Source: Antarcticirhabdus aurantiaca
GTDB taxonomy: Bacteria > Pseudomonadota > Alphaproteobacteria > Rhizobiales > Rhizobiaceae
DNA length: 64,000 nt
NCBI RefSeq assembly: GCF_009765365.1
Contig: NZ_VTOM01000024.1
Location: 1-64,000 of the forward strand
Reading direction: 5' to 3'
Shown: piece by piece, positions 55,984-64,000 of the stretch
Layout of the letters: each line of letters opens with the position of its first letter
Numbering within the stretch: the first letter of the stretch is position 1
Program-made: the position numbers and the translations under genes
The notes under the pieces: generated by a model
Told to the model about the DNA's origin: nothing
Seen by the model: only the letters and a program-made list of their open reading frames with translations
Databases searched by the model: none

Positions 55984-57498
55984 ATGCCGAGGAGGTCGAT
56001 CACCGACTACGAGATCGCGCTCATCAAGGCGCTCGACGCCAGGGGGATGCGCAACAAGGACATCCAGTTCCTGTTCAACCGTCCCGACCGTGCGGTGAAC
56101 ACCGGCCGCATCTCAACGATCGCCAAGGGAACCTACAGCAACTCGGCGGACATCCCGGCGGCGGCGGACGCGGTTCTCGACGTCTTCCTGGCGAGCCGAA
56201 GCACGACGCCGGGCGGAGCTGGGCCAGCCCGGGAAGCGACCGCCGACGACGGTCCTCTCGCCGACGGCACCATCCTGCGGATGTTCGGCGAGCGCGCCAC
56301 CGGGTCCCGGTTTCTCCATGCCGGAGAATCCGACATGCACGAGTGCAAGAAGGGCTTCGGCTTCAGGCACTCCCACAAGTGGCTGAGGGCCATGGCGGCC
56401 CTCGCCAACAATCGCGGCGGCTACATCCTCTTCGGTGTCGACGACGAGACGCACGAGATCGTCGGCCTCGACAACGACGAGTTCGACAAGGCCGACGCGG
56501 CGAGGTTCTCGGAGGCGGTCCGAAGCGCCTTCGACCCGACGCCGGACTTCACCCACCGCTCGTTCGACGTCGGCGGCAAGCGCGTCGGAGTCATCCATGT
56601 CCGCCCTCACCCGGGCGGCCCCGTGATCGCACGCACCACCCTGGACGGCGATCTCCGCGAAGGAGACATCTTCTACCGCTATCCGGGCCGTTCGCAGCGC
56701 ATCAAGTACAGCGACCTTCGGGCCATCCTCGACCGTCGCGACGCCGCCGCCCGCGAGCAGATCCTCCCGATGGTCGAGCGCCTGCTGGCGCTGGGACCGA
56801 AGCGGGCCATGATCGCGGACCTGACCGAGGGGATCCTTTCCGACGGGCGCGTGTCGCTGCACATCGACGAGAAGGTGCTCGCCGGCATCGCGCTGATCAA
56901 GGAAGGCGAGTTCGACGAAGTTTCGGGCGCACCCGCGCTGCGTCTCGTCGGAGAGGTTCAGGTCGGGGCGGCGCAGCCGGCCGTCTTCAAGGGAGCGATC
57001 TCCCGAAAGGACGTGTTGGAAGCCTTCCTGCGGCAGGACGACGTCCGAAATCCCGAGGGCTACTTCGGGTTCGTCGTCGACGGCTGCGCCGGGGAATGGC
57101 TGCCCTTCCGGATGTTCGCCTCCAAGGCGGGAATGGATCTGTCGGGCGCCAGGTCCTTCATCGAGGCGACCACGGCGCCACCCCGTCGCAAGAAGCTGTT
57201 CCTGGACTCGCTCGAAGGGAAGCGCAGCGCGTTCAAACGCAACGGCGCCTGGTGCGACACGCTGCTGGCGTCGATCCTCGCCGGCGCGACTTTCGAGGTC
57301 GCCTCCCTGGCGGACGCCCTCGACGTGGGTCGTTGCCTCCAGGCTCACCCGGACGGTCCGGCGGAACGCGCGACCGAGATCCTGAAGCTCGCGGCAACCT
57401 GCCTGACGATCTGCGAGAGCGACCCGAAGGGCGCCGCCGGCAGCGTCGTGCGCCGGGCGATCTCCCGGCTGGACGAGATCATGTATCCTCTCGATTGA
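55984..57498 (+). CDS. AlbA_2/Schlafen-type ATP-binding-domain protein
   Basis: A 504-residue protein. The first ~60 residues resemble an HTH (DYEIALIKALDARGMRNKDIQFLF). Residues about 95-240 form the AlbA_2/Schlafen domain: the GESDMHECKKGF start, ALANNRGGYILFGVDDE and IKYSDLRAIL. The C-terminal 250 residues have no clear family. Prokaryotic AlbA_2 proteins are often in defence islands or act as transcription regulators; the fold is related to tRNA-cleaving eukaryotic Schlafens. Its role is unknown. The gene stands alone. Confidence 0.8.
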   Translation: MPRRSITDYEIALIKALDARGMRNKDIQFLFNRPDRAVNTGRISTIAKGTYSNSADIPAAADAVLDVFLASRSTTPGGAGPAREATADDGPLADGTILRMFGERATGSRFLHAGESDMHECKKGFGFRHSHKWLRAMAALANNRGGYILFGVDDETHEIVGLDNDEFDKADAARFSEAVRSAFDPTPDFTHRSFDVGGKRVGVIHVRPHPGGPVIARTTLDGDLREGDIFYRYPGRSQRIKYSDLRAILDRRDAAAREQILPMVERLLALGPKRAMIADLTEGILSDGRVSLHIDEKVLAGIALIKEGEFDEVSGAPALRLVGEVQVGAAQPAVFKGAISRKDVLEAFLRQDDVRNPEGYFGFVVDGCAGEWLPFRMFASKAGMDLSGARSFIEATTAPPRRKKLFLDSLEGKRSAFKRNGAWCDTLLASILAGATFEVASLADALDVGRCLQAHPDGPAERATEILKLAATCLTICESDPKGAAGSVVRRAISRLDEIMYPLD

Positions 57499-57680
57499 CC
57501 CGCCGGTCCGCCGAGATGGACGGCGTCGGATCGGATGGTCGACCCGTAGCGCCGGGTCGGGGTGTCACCGCGGACTTCGGGCATCTTCCACGACGCTCCC
57601 CGTGGCAGACACGGTCAGGGCTGGGCATCCGGCAGCCGCCAGGCTAAGCGAAGCCATCGGCAGGAGCCCCGGAGACGACA

Positions 57681-58007
57681 TTGCAGACCGCCGCAGCCTA
57701 CGTCGTCGCAGCGCTCGCCGAGATCGTCGGCTGCTTCGCGTTCTGGGCACATGTACGACTGGACAAGAGCGTCTGGTGGTTGGCACCGGGCATCGTCGCG
57801 CTGATCGTCTTCGCGTACGCGCTGACCTTCGTGGAGTCGGACGCGGCAGGCCGTGCCTATGCAGCCTACGGCGGAGTCTACATCGCGGCATCGATCATGT
57901 GGCTGTGGAGCGTAGAGGGCTTCCGACCCGACCGCTGGGATCTGACCGGCGCCGCCATCTGTCTCTTGGGGATGGCGGTCATCCTGTTTGCACCGCGGAC
58001 GGCCTGA
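57681..58007 (+). CDS. ynfA: YnfA family small membrane protein
   Basis: A 108-residue inner-membrane protein with four helices: [56 protein letters not shown] and [16 protein letters not shown], the YnfA family pattern (SMR-like). Homologues export small cations in some species. A TTG start with GGAG upstream. Confidence 0.9.
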   Translation: MQTAAAYVVAALAEIVGCFAFWAHVRLDKSVWWLAPGIVALIVFAYALTFVESDAAGRAYAAYGGVYIAASIMWLWSVEGFRPDRWDLTGAAICLLGMAVILFAPRTA

Positions 58008-58381
58008 AGGCCTTTCGCTGCGCGTCGATCCGAGCCTTGCCGGTCCGGTGGTGAATCCGCGGCGAACTTGCACGCCGATCCGCGTGTCATCCTGTGGAGC
58101 GTGACGATACCGACCGTTGCGAACCGGCCGCGGGCATCAGCGAGTACCTCAGGCCTTCAGGTGTCGCTGCTCCATCGCGAGTTCTCTACGCCTCGGAGGA
58201 ATCGTCGATGCAGATGACGAGTGGCGGTCAGGTTCTTTCCGTAGCCGCATCTCGCAAGGGGACAGTTGCCGTTCCCAGGAGTCGTGTCGATCCTAGGTCA
58301 TCGGAGGTCGACACGAGAGCCGCACGACCGGCCTAGGGTCGTCCCGAGGGGCCGGCCCGATCCATTCTGGGAGGATTGGAC
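58008..58381. other. Intergenic region before the alkaline phosphatase gene
   Basis: About 370 bases. I see no gene. A TGTCATCCTGT at 58085-58095 resembles part of a Pho box, which would suit phosphatase control, but the second half is weak. Confidence 0.35.
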
Positions 58382-60064
58382 ATGCACCGCATGGCGGGAC
58401 TGCTTCTGCTGGGTACTTCGACCTTGACGATGACGGCTGGCGCGAACGGGCAGGATGCCGCCCCGCCCCAGCAGAACGACAGCTACTTCCAGGCAGCGGC
58501 CGGCGACCTGCAGAGCCGCCTGAACACGCAGCCGATCACCGGCCCCGCCAAGAACGTCATCCTGTTCGTGGCCGACGGCATGAGCATCCCGACCATCACG
58601 GCCGGACGCATCTACGAGGGCCAGAAGCGGGGCGTCGACGGCGAGTCCAACAACCTCGCCATGGACACCTTCCCCTACTCGGCGCTCGTGAAGACCTATA
58701 CCCACGACGCTCAGGTCGCGGACTCGGCGCCGACCGCCGTCGCGATGACGACAGGCGTGAAGACCCGCAACGACGTCATCGGCGTCGACCAGACCGTTCC
58801 CGTGGGCGACTGCGCGGCCGCGCAGGGGCACGAGGTGAAGACCATCTTCGAGATGGCCGAGGACGCGGGACTTGCCACGGGGATCGTGTCGACGGCCCGC
58901 ATCACCCATGCGACCCCGGCCGCCACCTACGCGCATGTTCCCAATCGCGACTGGGAAGACGACAAGTCGCTCGCCGACAACGGCGGCACGCCCGGCGGCG
59001 CCTGCAAGGACATCGCCGACCAGCTCGTGAGCTGGCCCTTCGGCGACGGCTTCGAGATCGCGCTCGGTGGCGGGCGCAGCTACTTCCTGCCGGCCTCGGT
59101 CGCCGATCCGGAGGACGAGGGAAAGACCGGCCGGCGCGGCGACGGTCGCAACCTCACCGAAGATTGGACCCGCAAGAGCAACAACCATCGCTTCGTGTGG
59201 AACACCGAAGGCCTCAACGCCGTCGATCTCGCCTCCGGCGCCAAGGTGCTCGGCCTCTTCGAGGGCAGCCACATGAAGTACGAGGCGGATCGAGGAGCCG
59301 ACAAGGGCGGCGAGCCTTCGCTGGCGGAGCTGACGCAGAAGGCCATCACGCGTCTGCAGCAGGACGAGGACGGTTTCGTCCTGCTCGTCGAGGCAGGGCG
59401 GGTGGACCATGCGCACCACGACGGCAACGCCGCCCGTGCCATGGAGGACATGGTCGCCTTCGACGCGGCGATCAAGCAGGCGCTGGAGATGACGGAGCGC
59501 GAGGACACGCTCATCGTCGTCACGGCCGACCACAGCCACACCATGAACATCAACGGCTATCCGAGGCGCGGCAACGAGCTGCTGGGGCTCGTCGTCGATG
59601 TCGAGGGCGAGACCTCGATGGCGAAGGACGGCAAGCCGTACACGACCTTGAGCTACTCGAACGGTCCGGGAAGCGTCATGCCCGCCCTGCCCGAGGATGC
59701 TCAGGAAGGCACGGAAGCGGAAGCCGTGACACGTCCCGACCTGACCGGCGTCGACACGAAGGCGGTCGACTTCAAGCAGCAGTCCCTGGTACCCTTGTCC
59801 TCGGAGACCCACGGCGGCGACGACGTGGCGGTCTTCGCATGGGGTCCGTCGGCCCACGCCTTCCACGGCGTCGTGGAGCAGAACCTCATCTACCACGTCA
59901 TGGCGCACGCGGCCGGCCTGCCCCGAGCGGCCGGAGCCGAGGCGAGCACTGGAGCGGCCGGCGCCGGCTCCGGGCCGAGTGGAACGGATGCCGAGACGGC
60001 AGGCGCTTCTCCGGCCGAAGAGGAGCCCGCTCAGCAGACCGGGCAGGACACTCCCGCCCAATAG
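58382..60064 (+). CDS. Alkaline phosphatase (PhoA-like), secreted
   Basis: A 560-residue exported metallophosphatase of the PhoA family. Signal peptide LLLLGTSTLTMTAGANG, metal site Asp65 in LFVADGMS, nucleophile Ser115 in VADSAPTAVAMTTG, and further metal ligands in EAGRVDHAHHDGN, VTADHSHTM and SETHGGDDVAVFAWG. The C-terminus is a low-complexity Ala/Gly/Pro-rich tail of about 60 residues. GGGAGG lies 7 bases before the ATG at 58382; a TTG two codons earlier is less likely. Liberates phosphate from organic esters. Confidence 0.93.
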   Translation: MHRMAGLLLLGTSTLTMTAGANGQDAAPPQQNDSYFQAAAGDLQSRLNTQPITGPAKNVILFVADGMSIPTITAGRIYEGQKRGVDGESNNLAMDTFPYSALVKTYTHDAQVADSAPTAVAMTTGVKTRNDVIGVDQTVPVGDCAAAQGHEVKTIFEMAEDAGLATGIVSTARITHATPAATYAHVPNRDWEDDKSLADNGGTPGGACKDIADQLVSWPFGDGFEIALGGGRSYFLPASVADPEDEGKTGRRGDGRNLTEDWTRKSNNHRFVWNTEGLNAVDLASGAKVLGLFEGSHMKYEADRGADKGGEPSLAELTQKAITRLQQDEDGFVLLVEAGRVDHAHHDGNAARAMEDMVAFDAAIKQALEMTEREDTLIVVTADHSHTMNINGYPRRGNELLGLVVDVEGETSMAKDGKPYTTLSYSNGPGSVMPALPEDAQEGTEAEAVTRPDLTGVDTKAVDFKQQSLVPLSSETHGGDDVAVFAWGPSAHAFHGVVEQNLIYHVMAHAAGLPRAAGAEASTGAAGAGSGPSGTDAETAGASPAEEEPAQQTGQDTPAQ

Positions 60065-60303
60065 CGTTGAACTTGCAGGGTGGTGCTCCGGGGTTATCCG
60101 GACACCGCCGCCATCCCGCAGGTATCGGCCAGCCGATTACGGCTGTCGAGGTGGACCGTCTCGTCCAAACGAGTTGTTCCGTACGTCAAGCGCGACGGTC
60201 CTGCGTTCCGATCCTCGGGATGCGGACGACGATCGGGACGCCATGCTCCCTTCGAAGCCATTCCGATCGTCGACGGTCGGACTTGAAGGCGCGCTTCGGC
60301 GCT

Positions 60304-61317
60304 TCAGCGAGCGTCAGACGAAGCGGCCCCGAGAAGCACGTCCGGGCGACTGATCGGGACGCGTTTCATGGAGGAGGCCCGGGCGAGGCCTTCGGGACCG
60401 AGCTTGCGCAGGGTCTGGAGGTAGCTCGGATGCATGCCGCCGTCGACGTAGGCGACGGGTTTCGAGGGCTGGCGGGTCGACAGGATCGCCTTCACGGCTT
60501 CCTCGTCGGCCGCGCTGACGGCGAGAAGATCGGGTGTCCCGCCCGTCACCGAGGGCGGGCATTCCGCCAGCGGGTCGAGCGTCTTGGCGATCTCGTCGGG
60601 CACGTCGAAGACGTAGCGCCGTCCGCAGGAGGAGATCTTCGGCTCCTGGCGCCGGATGCGGAACGCGTCGTAGCCTTCCTTCAGGTTCCGCCAGAACGCG
60701 ATGTTCGGGTCGGAGCGGTAGCGCGCCATGTTCTCCGGTGTCATCCGGAACGGGAAGGCCTGCACCTGGAAGGACTTCTTCTCGCCCGCCAGCGCGTCCC
60801 GCGCCAGGGCGTAGATCTCGCCCATCGCCTCGTCCGTCATGGCGAAGCAGCCGACGGAGGCGCAGGCGCCGTGCACCATCAGCGAATCGCCGGTGTGCCC
60901 GAGTGCCCGCTCCAAGCGGTTCGGATAGCCGAGGTTGAAGGACAGGTAGTACTGGGACTTCGGGTTCAGGAGGCCGGCCGTCACCGTGTAGAAGCCTTCC
61001 GGCGCCTGCCGGTCGCCCTCCTTGACCTTGGGTCCGAGCTTTCCCGACCAGCGGCACATCGGATAGGTCTTCAGCAGCTCGTAGCGGCCGCCGGCCGCCT
61101 GCTTCCAGACCTCCAACTCGCTTTCCTGCTTGAAGACGCGCACCAGGATCGGACTCGACGGCGTCATGCCTTTGGCCCGCATCTGCGCCATGAGCGCCGC
61201 CGGGATCGGCTGGAGGTGCGGCGCCGGATCGAGGACATCGTCCATGACGTTGACGCAGCCGCCGAGCACCAGGGTCAGGGCGACGGCCGAGAGGGCGGAC
61301 TTCAGTCTTCGCAGCAC
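60304..61317 (-). CDS. L,D-transpeptidase (YkuD-family) lipoprotein
   Basis: A 337-residue lipoprotein (signal ALSAVALTLVLGGC, lipidated Cys21) with a YkuD catalytic domain. The active site is HGACASVGC (His149, Cys157). This YafK-like group acts on peptidoglycan cross-links or outer-membrane attachments. The GTG start at 61317 has GGAAGA about 7 bases upstream; the longer frame to 61380 enters Arg-rich sequence. The C-terminal 100 residues have no known domain. Confidence 0.85.
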   Translation of the reverse strand: MLRRLKSALSAVALTLVLGGCVNVMDDVLDPAPHLQPIPAALMAQMRAKGMTPSSPILVRVFKQESELEVWKQAAGGRYELLKTYPMCRWSGKLGPKVKEGDRQAPEGFYTVTAGLLNPKSQYYLSFNLGYPNRLERALGHTGDSLMVHGACASVGCFAMTDEAMGEIYALARDALAGEKKSFQVQAFPFRMTPENMARYRSDPNIAFWRNLKEGYDAFRIRRQEPKISSCGRRYVFDVPDEIAKTLDPLAECPPSVTGGTPDLLAVSAADEEAVKAILSTRQPSKPVAYVDGGMHPSYLQTLRKLGPEGLARASSMKRVPISRPDVLLGAASSDAR

Positions 61318-61431
61318 GTCTGGTCTTCCATAGGCTGTCGATGGCGAGCGTCGAGGATCGCGGCGGGAACGGAGCCGCACGCGGATCGCGCACCTTCCCC
61401 CGAGGATACGTCCGACCTCGTCAAGAAGCCG

Positions 61432-62409
61432 TTAAGCATGGGAGGACGGCGTCCGCGTGACAAACCGTTCCGGCGACGTGTCGGATGGGTCGTGCGCGCC
61501 GTGAGCGAGGATCCCGGCGGCAGGTCCGGAACAGGCGTCATCCGGTTCTTCCAGCTCCAGCGTGGCGTGCGCGATGCCGAACTCCTCCCGCGCAAGAGCG
61601 CGGATCCCGCTCCGGACCGCCGCAGCCGCGGGGCCGGTCGTGGCCGACGAGACGACATGTGCCTCCACCGCCGTCGTCTCCTCGTCGATGGCGAAGACGT
61701 GGACGTGGTGGATGCTCTCGACCCCTTCGATGGTCCTCATCCGCTCGGCGAGGCGGGTCACGTCGACGCCATGAGGCGTACCGAGCATGAGCATCCGGAT
61801 CGAACCGCCGATCTCCGAGAAGGCCTGCCACAGGATGTATCCGGCGATCATCAGCGTGACGACCGGATCGATCCACTGCCAGCCGAAGAGAAGGATCAGC
61901 GAGCCGGCGACGATCACGCCGACGGACCCGAGCGCGTCAGCCACGTTGTGGAGGAAGGCAGCCCGGATGTTCATGCTCTCCTTCGACAAGGCGTATGTCA
62001 GGATGGCCGTCACGACGTCGACGACGAGGGCTATGCCCGCGACCACCACGACCGTCCAGCCAGCGATCTCCTGGGGCTCGAAGAACCGCATGACGGCCTC
62101 GTAGACGAGGTAGAGGCCGATGACGATCAGCGTCGTGTAGTTGATGAGCGCCGCGACGATCTCCGCACGCACGTAGCCGAAGGTCATCGTCTCGTCCGCC
62201 GGTCGACGGGCGATCCGGCGTGCTCCGAAGGCGATGATCAGAGAGGCCGCGTCGCTGAAGTTGTGGATCGCGTCGGCGATCAGCGACAGGCTACCCGAGA
62301 CGACGCCGCCGACGATCTGGGCGAAGGTGAGGAGAACGTTGACGACGACGGCCCAGAGGACGCGCCGGTCGCCTGCTCCGGCTCCGTGATCGTGACGATG
62401 ACCGGCCAT
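61432..62409 (-). CDS. Cation diffusion facilitator (CzcD/ZitB-like) metal exporter
   Basis: Proton-coupled exporter of Zn(II) and similar ions, 325 residues. The His-rich start (HRHDHGAGAG) binds metal. Six membrane helices carry the HxxxD motifs IADAIHNFSDAA (helix 2) and LHNVADALGS (helix 5). The C-terminal cytoplasmic domain (GVDVTRLAERMRTIEGVESIHHVHV) is intact. Suits the metal-resistance context. Confidence 0.92.
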   Translation of the reverse strand: MAGHRHDHGAGAGDRRVLWAVVVNVLLTFAQIVGGVVSGSLSLIADAIHNFSDAASLIIAFGARRIARRPADETMTFGYVRAEIVAALINYTTLIVIGLYLVYEAVMRFFEPQEIAGWTVVVVAGIALVVDVVTAILTYALSKESMNIRAAFLHNVADALGSVGVIVAGSLILLFGWQWIDPVVTLMIAGYILWQAFSEIGGSIRMLMLGTPHGVDVTRLAERMRTIEGVESIHHVHVFAIDEETTAVEAHVVSSATTGPAAAAVRSGIRALAREEFGIAHATLELEEPDDACSGPAAGILAHGAHDPSDTSPERFVTRTPSSHA

Positions 62410-62437
62410 GATTGCGTCCTTCCCTCTTCCAGCCGCC

Positions 62438-63178
62438 TCAGTCGGCCGCGGCGACGTACTTGTCGAGCACCGCGGCCATCTCGCCGGCAGGCAGTGCGCC
62501 GCGGTACTTGTCGCCCTGGATGAAGAAGGTGGGCGTCGAGTCGACGCCGAACGTGAACTGCCCGCGCTCCTTGGTCTCCACGATCCGTTTCTGCATCTCC
62601 TTGTCGGACAGGCACGCCTTGAACGACTCGTCCGTGAAGCCCGCGAGCTTGGAGATGCCGAGAAGCTTCTCGGAGGGATTGTCCGCGTGTGCCCAGGTCT
62701 CGCCCTGAGAGAACAGCACCTCGATCATCTTCTCGCGGTTGTCGTTCGGCGCGCACCGGGCGAGCATGAAGGCGGCGAGCGCGACCGGATCGAACGGGAA
62801 CTCGCGGATGATCATCTTCACCTTGCCGGTGTCGATGTAGTCGCGCTTGATCGTCGGAAGGGACTCGTTGTGGAACCGGGCGCAGTGGTCGCAGGTCATC
62901 GAGGCGTACTCGACGATGGTGACCGGAGCATCCGGGTCGCCGACGACGCGATCCTCGACGCCGTGCGGCTGCATCAGCTTGGCGACGTCGACCGAGCCTT
63001 CGGGCTCGGGCGCGACGACCGGAGGACGGCCATCCCCGGCCACGGTGGGCGCGGTCGTCCCTTCGGCGGCCGCCCGGATGTCGGAGTCCGAAAATCCGCC
63101 GAGACTGCCGACGACGAGGAGGACCGCCCCGGTCGCGAACGAGGACCGGGCGATGCGGAAGGATGGCAAGTTGCGCAT
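62438..63178 (-). CDS. DsbA-family periplasmic thiol:disulfide protein
   Basis: A 246-residue thioredoxin-like protein. Signal anchor GAVLLVVGSLGGF, active site CDHC (Cys96, Cys99) in YASMTCDHCARF, and TPTFFIQGDKYRGAL. It fits the Com1/DsbA group with a DSBA domain; substrates unknown. It lies 28 bases behind the CDF gene's start. A second DsbA-like copy near 53 kb is only distantly similar. Confidence 0.88.
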   Translation of the reverse strand: MRNLPSFRIARSSFATGAVLLVVGSLGGFSDSDIRAAAEGTTAPTVAGDGRPPVVAPEPEGSVDVAKLMQPHGVEDRVVGDPDAPVTIVEYASMTCDHCARFHNESLPTIKRDYIDTGKVKMIIREFPFDPVALAAFMLARCAPNDNREKMIEVLFSQGETWAHADNPSEKLLGISKLAGFTDESFKACLSDKEMQKRIVETKERGQFTFGVDSTPTFFIQGDKYRGALPAGEMAAVLDKYVAAAD

Positions 63179-63209
63179 GGGGTGGCTCCGTCGACGGTTG
63201 AGGTGAGGA

Positions 63210-63929
63210 TCAGCGCGCCAGGCGGGCCGCGGCGGCGACCGCGCCGAAGAGGATCGGCTGGTGCAGGAGGTAGATGGCCAGCGTCCGACGCCCGGCCCAA
63301 GCCAGAGCGCGGATCGTCGGGCCGGGAGGCTTGGCAGAGCGGGCGCGGGCACTTCGTCCTCGGAGTGACGAGGCGATGCCCACTCCGGCGAGCGTCACGC
63401 CGGCCCAAGGCAGCAAGGGGAAGAAGTCGTGCGAGGACGGAGCCGTCTCGGCGAAGCCGGTCCACGCGAGCGTCCTCGTGTCGAACGCTTCGGTCGAAAC
63501 GAGGAACGGCGTTACTCCCAGCACGAGGGATCCGAGCAGGGCCGCCCCGGAGGGCAGGCGCACGAAGACGATGCCGACGAGCGAGGCGGCAGCGATGCAG
63601 TGCAGGATGCCGAAGTAGATGAACCTGTCGGGGAAGAGGACGTATGTCACGACGGAGATCGAGACGGCGGCGGCGATGATGGCAACGAGGCGGATGGCGA
63701 ACGCCTTAGGTCGGACACGCTCGCCGTGGGCCAGCACGAGGCCGACCCCGACGAGGAACAGGAAGAGCCCGGCGCCCAGGCGGGCGACGACGATCACGGA
63801 CGTACCGATGGCCCACTCTTCGGGCACCAGGCCGAAGAAGGCGAGGTTCCACACGAGGTGATAGGCGACGACGCCGAGGATCGCGAGACCGCGCAGGGCG
63901 TCCACCGAAACGAGTCGCGACGTCGTCAC
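63210..63929 (-). CDS. Heparan-alpha-glucosaminide N-acetyltransferase-like membrane protein (DUF1624)
   Basis: A 239-residue inner-membrane protein with seven or more helices and the N-terminal signature VSVDALRGLAILGVVAYHL of the DUF1624 acyltransferase family. The histidine in AYHLVW and GILHCIAAA are typical. It may acetylate a sugar or other envelope component. No obvious link to the neighbouring Dsb gene beyond orientation. Confidence 0.8.
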   Translation of the reverse strand: MTTSRLVSVDALRGLAILGVVAYHLVWNLAFFGLVPEEWAIGTSVIVVARLGAGLFLFLVGVGLVLAHGERVRPKAFAIRLVAIIAAAVSISVVTYVLFPDRFIYFGILHCIAAASLVGIVFVRLPSGAALLGSLVLGVTPFLVSTEAFDTRTLAWTGFAETAPSSHDFFPLLPWAGVTLAGVGIASSLRGRSARARSAKPPGPTIRALAWAGRRTLAIYLLHQPILFGAVAAAARLAR

Positions 63930-63952
63930 CGCACCCTCCCCGCCCGCCGGTC

Positions 63953-64000
63953 TCAGGTGTTCATCTCCTTGAGGGTGTTGATGTAGTTCTCGGGGAACAG
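63953..64000 (-). CDS. 3' end of a paralogue of the 24-kb lipoprotein (partial, runs off the window)
   Basis: The last 48 bases of the window encode LFPENYINTLKEMNT and a stop on the minus strand. This matches the last 15 residues of the lipoprotein at 23872-24456 (LFPKTYIETLRAMNT) at 10 of 15 positions, and ends at the same residue. A second copy of that lipoprotein family therefore lies just beyond the right edge. Confidence 0.65.
   Translation of the reverse strand: MFPENYINTLKEMNT

Noticed and set aside
55984-57498. Reading the AlbA_2 protein as a third member of the CBASS island
   Set aside because: It lies more than 30 kb from the CBASS genes behind the copper region, with no shared operon or sequence link.
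59164-62523. A 1,119-codon plus-strand frame covering phosphatase, transpeptidase and CDF genes
   Set aside because: It crosses three genes with clear motifs in other frames and is rich in Arg/Gly/His, typical of a shadow frame.

Overview
The window is high-GC DNA (about two-thirds G+C by eye) from an alphaproteobacterium, most likely of the Hyphomicrobiales (Rhizobiales). That placement rests on the long B12-dependent NrdJ, the HWE-type sensor kinase, and the codon and gene style; I cannot name a genus from the sequence alone.

Layout. Positions 1-8 kb look like chromosomal backbone: a methyltransferase with no usable start, adenine deaminase (ade), tRNA-Leu(UAA), wrbA, a CinA/MoaB-like protein, gpt, an HWE kinase, then nrdJ (8-11.9 kb) behind a tandem NrdR operator. 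After nrdJ comes an accessory defence region (12.3-23.5 kb). It holds a two-gene CBASS (HNH-SAVED Cap5 effector plus a CD-NTase with a C-terminal sensor domain), a TetR regulator, a 65-bp tandem repeat array rich in dyads, a Fic protein, and a second CBASS of the type II-short kind (CD-NTase, E2-only protein, patatin phospholipase, all joined by ATGA overlaps). Divergent from the second CBASS is a three-gene unit of sigma-70-like factor, small charged protein and ImmA/IrrE protease. I think this is the most interesting object in the window: a candidate control module for CBASS built from a sigma factor instead of the known CapH repressor/CapP protease pair.

Positions 23.8-50.6 kb form a large copper-resistance island. 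Four near-identical CueR-type operator-promoters, all on the minus strand, stand before (a) a cuproprotein operon (CopL-like, lipoprotein, CusC, multicopper oxidase, cupredoxin, CusF), (b) copA1 with yqaA, a CopL-like gene, a FixH-like gene, cusB and cusA, (c) copZ plus a CopL-like gene, and (d) copA2-cueR. A plus-strand group adds a secreted CopL-like protein, a Csp3-like copper storage protein and two DUF305 proteins. A hipBA pair and an orphan copy of the ImmA C-terminal domain sit inside the island, and a membrane-bound class III adenylate cyclase and small secreted proteins trail unit (a).

Positions 50.6-64 kb carry redox and metal genes: a thioredoxin-reductase-like flavoprotein, DsbA-like/DsbB, MntR and MntH with an MntR-like box between them, an AlbA_2 (Schlafen-type) protein, YnfA, an alkaline phosphatase, an L,D-transpeptidase lipoprotein, a CDF metal exporter, a second DsbA-like protein and an acyltransferase. 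The last 48 bases are the 3' end of a paralogue of the lipoprotein at 24 kb. The copper genes span cytosolic sensing (CueR), chaperoning and storage (CopZ, Csp3), inner-membrane export (two CopA), trans-envelope export (CusCBA), periplasmic oxidation (multicopper oxidase) and thiol repair (Dsb).
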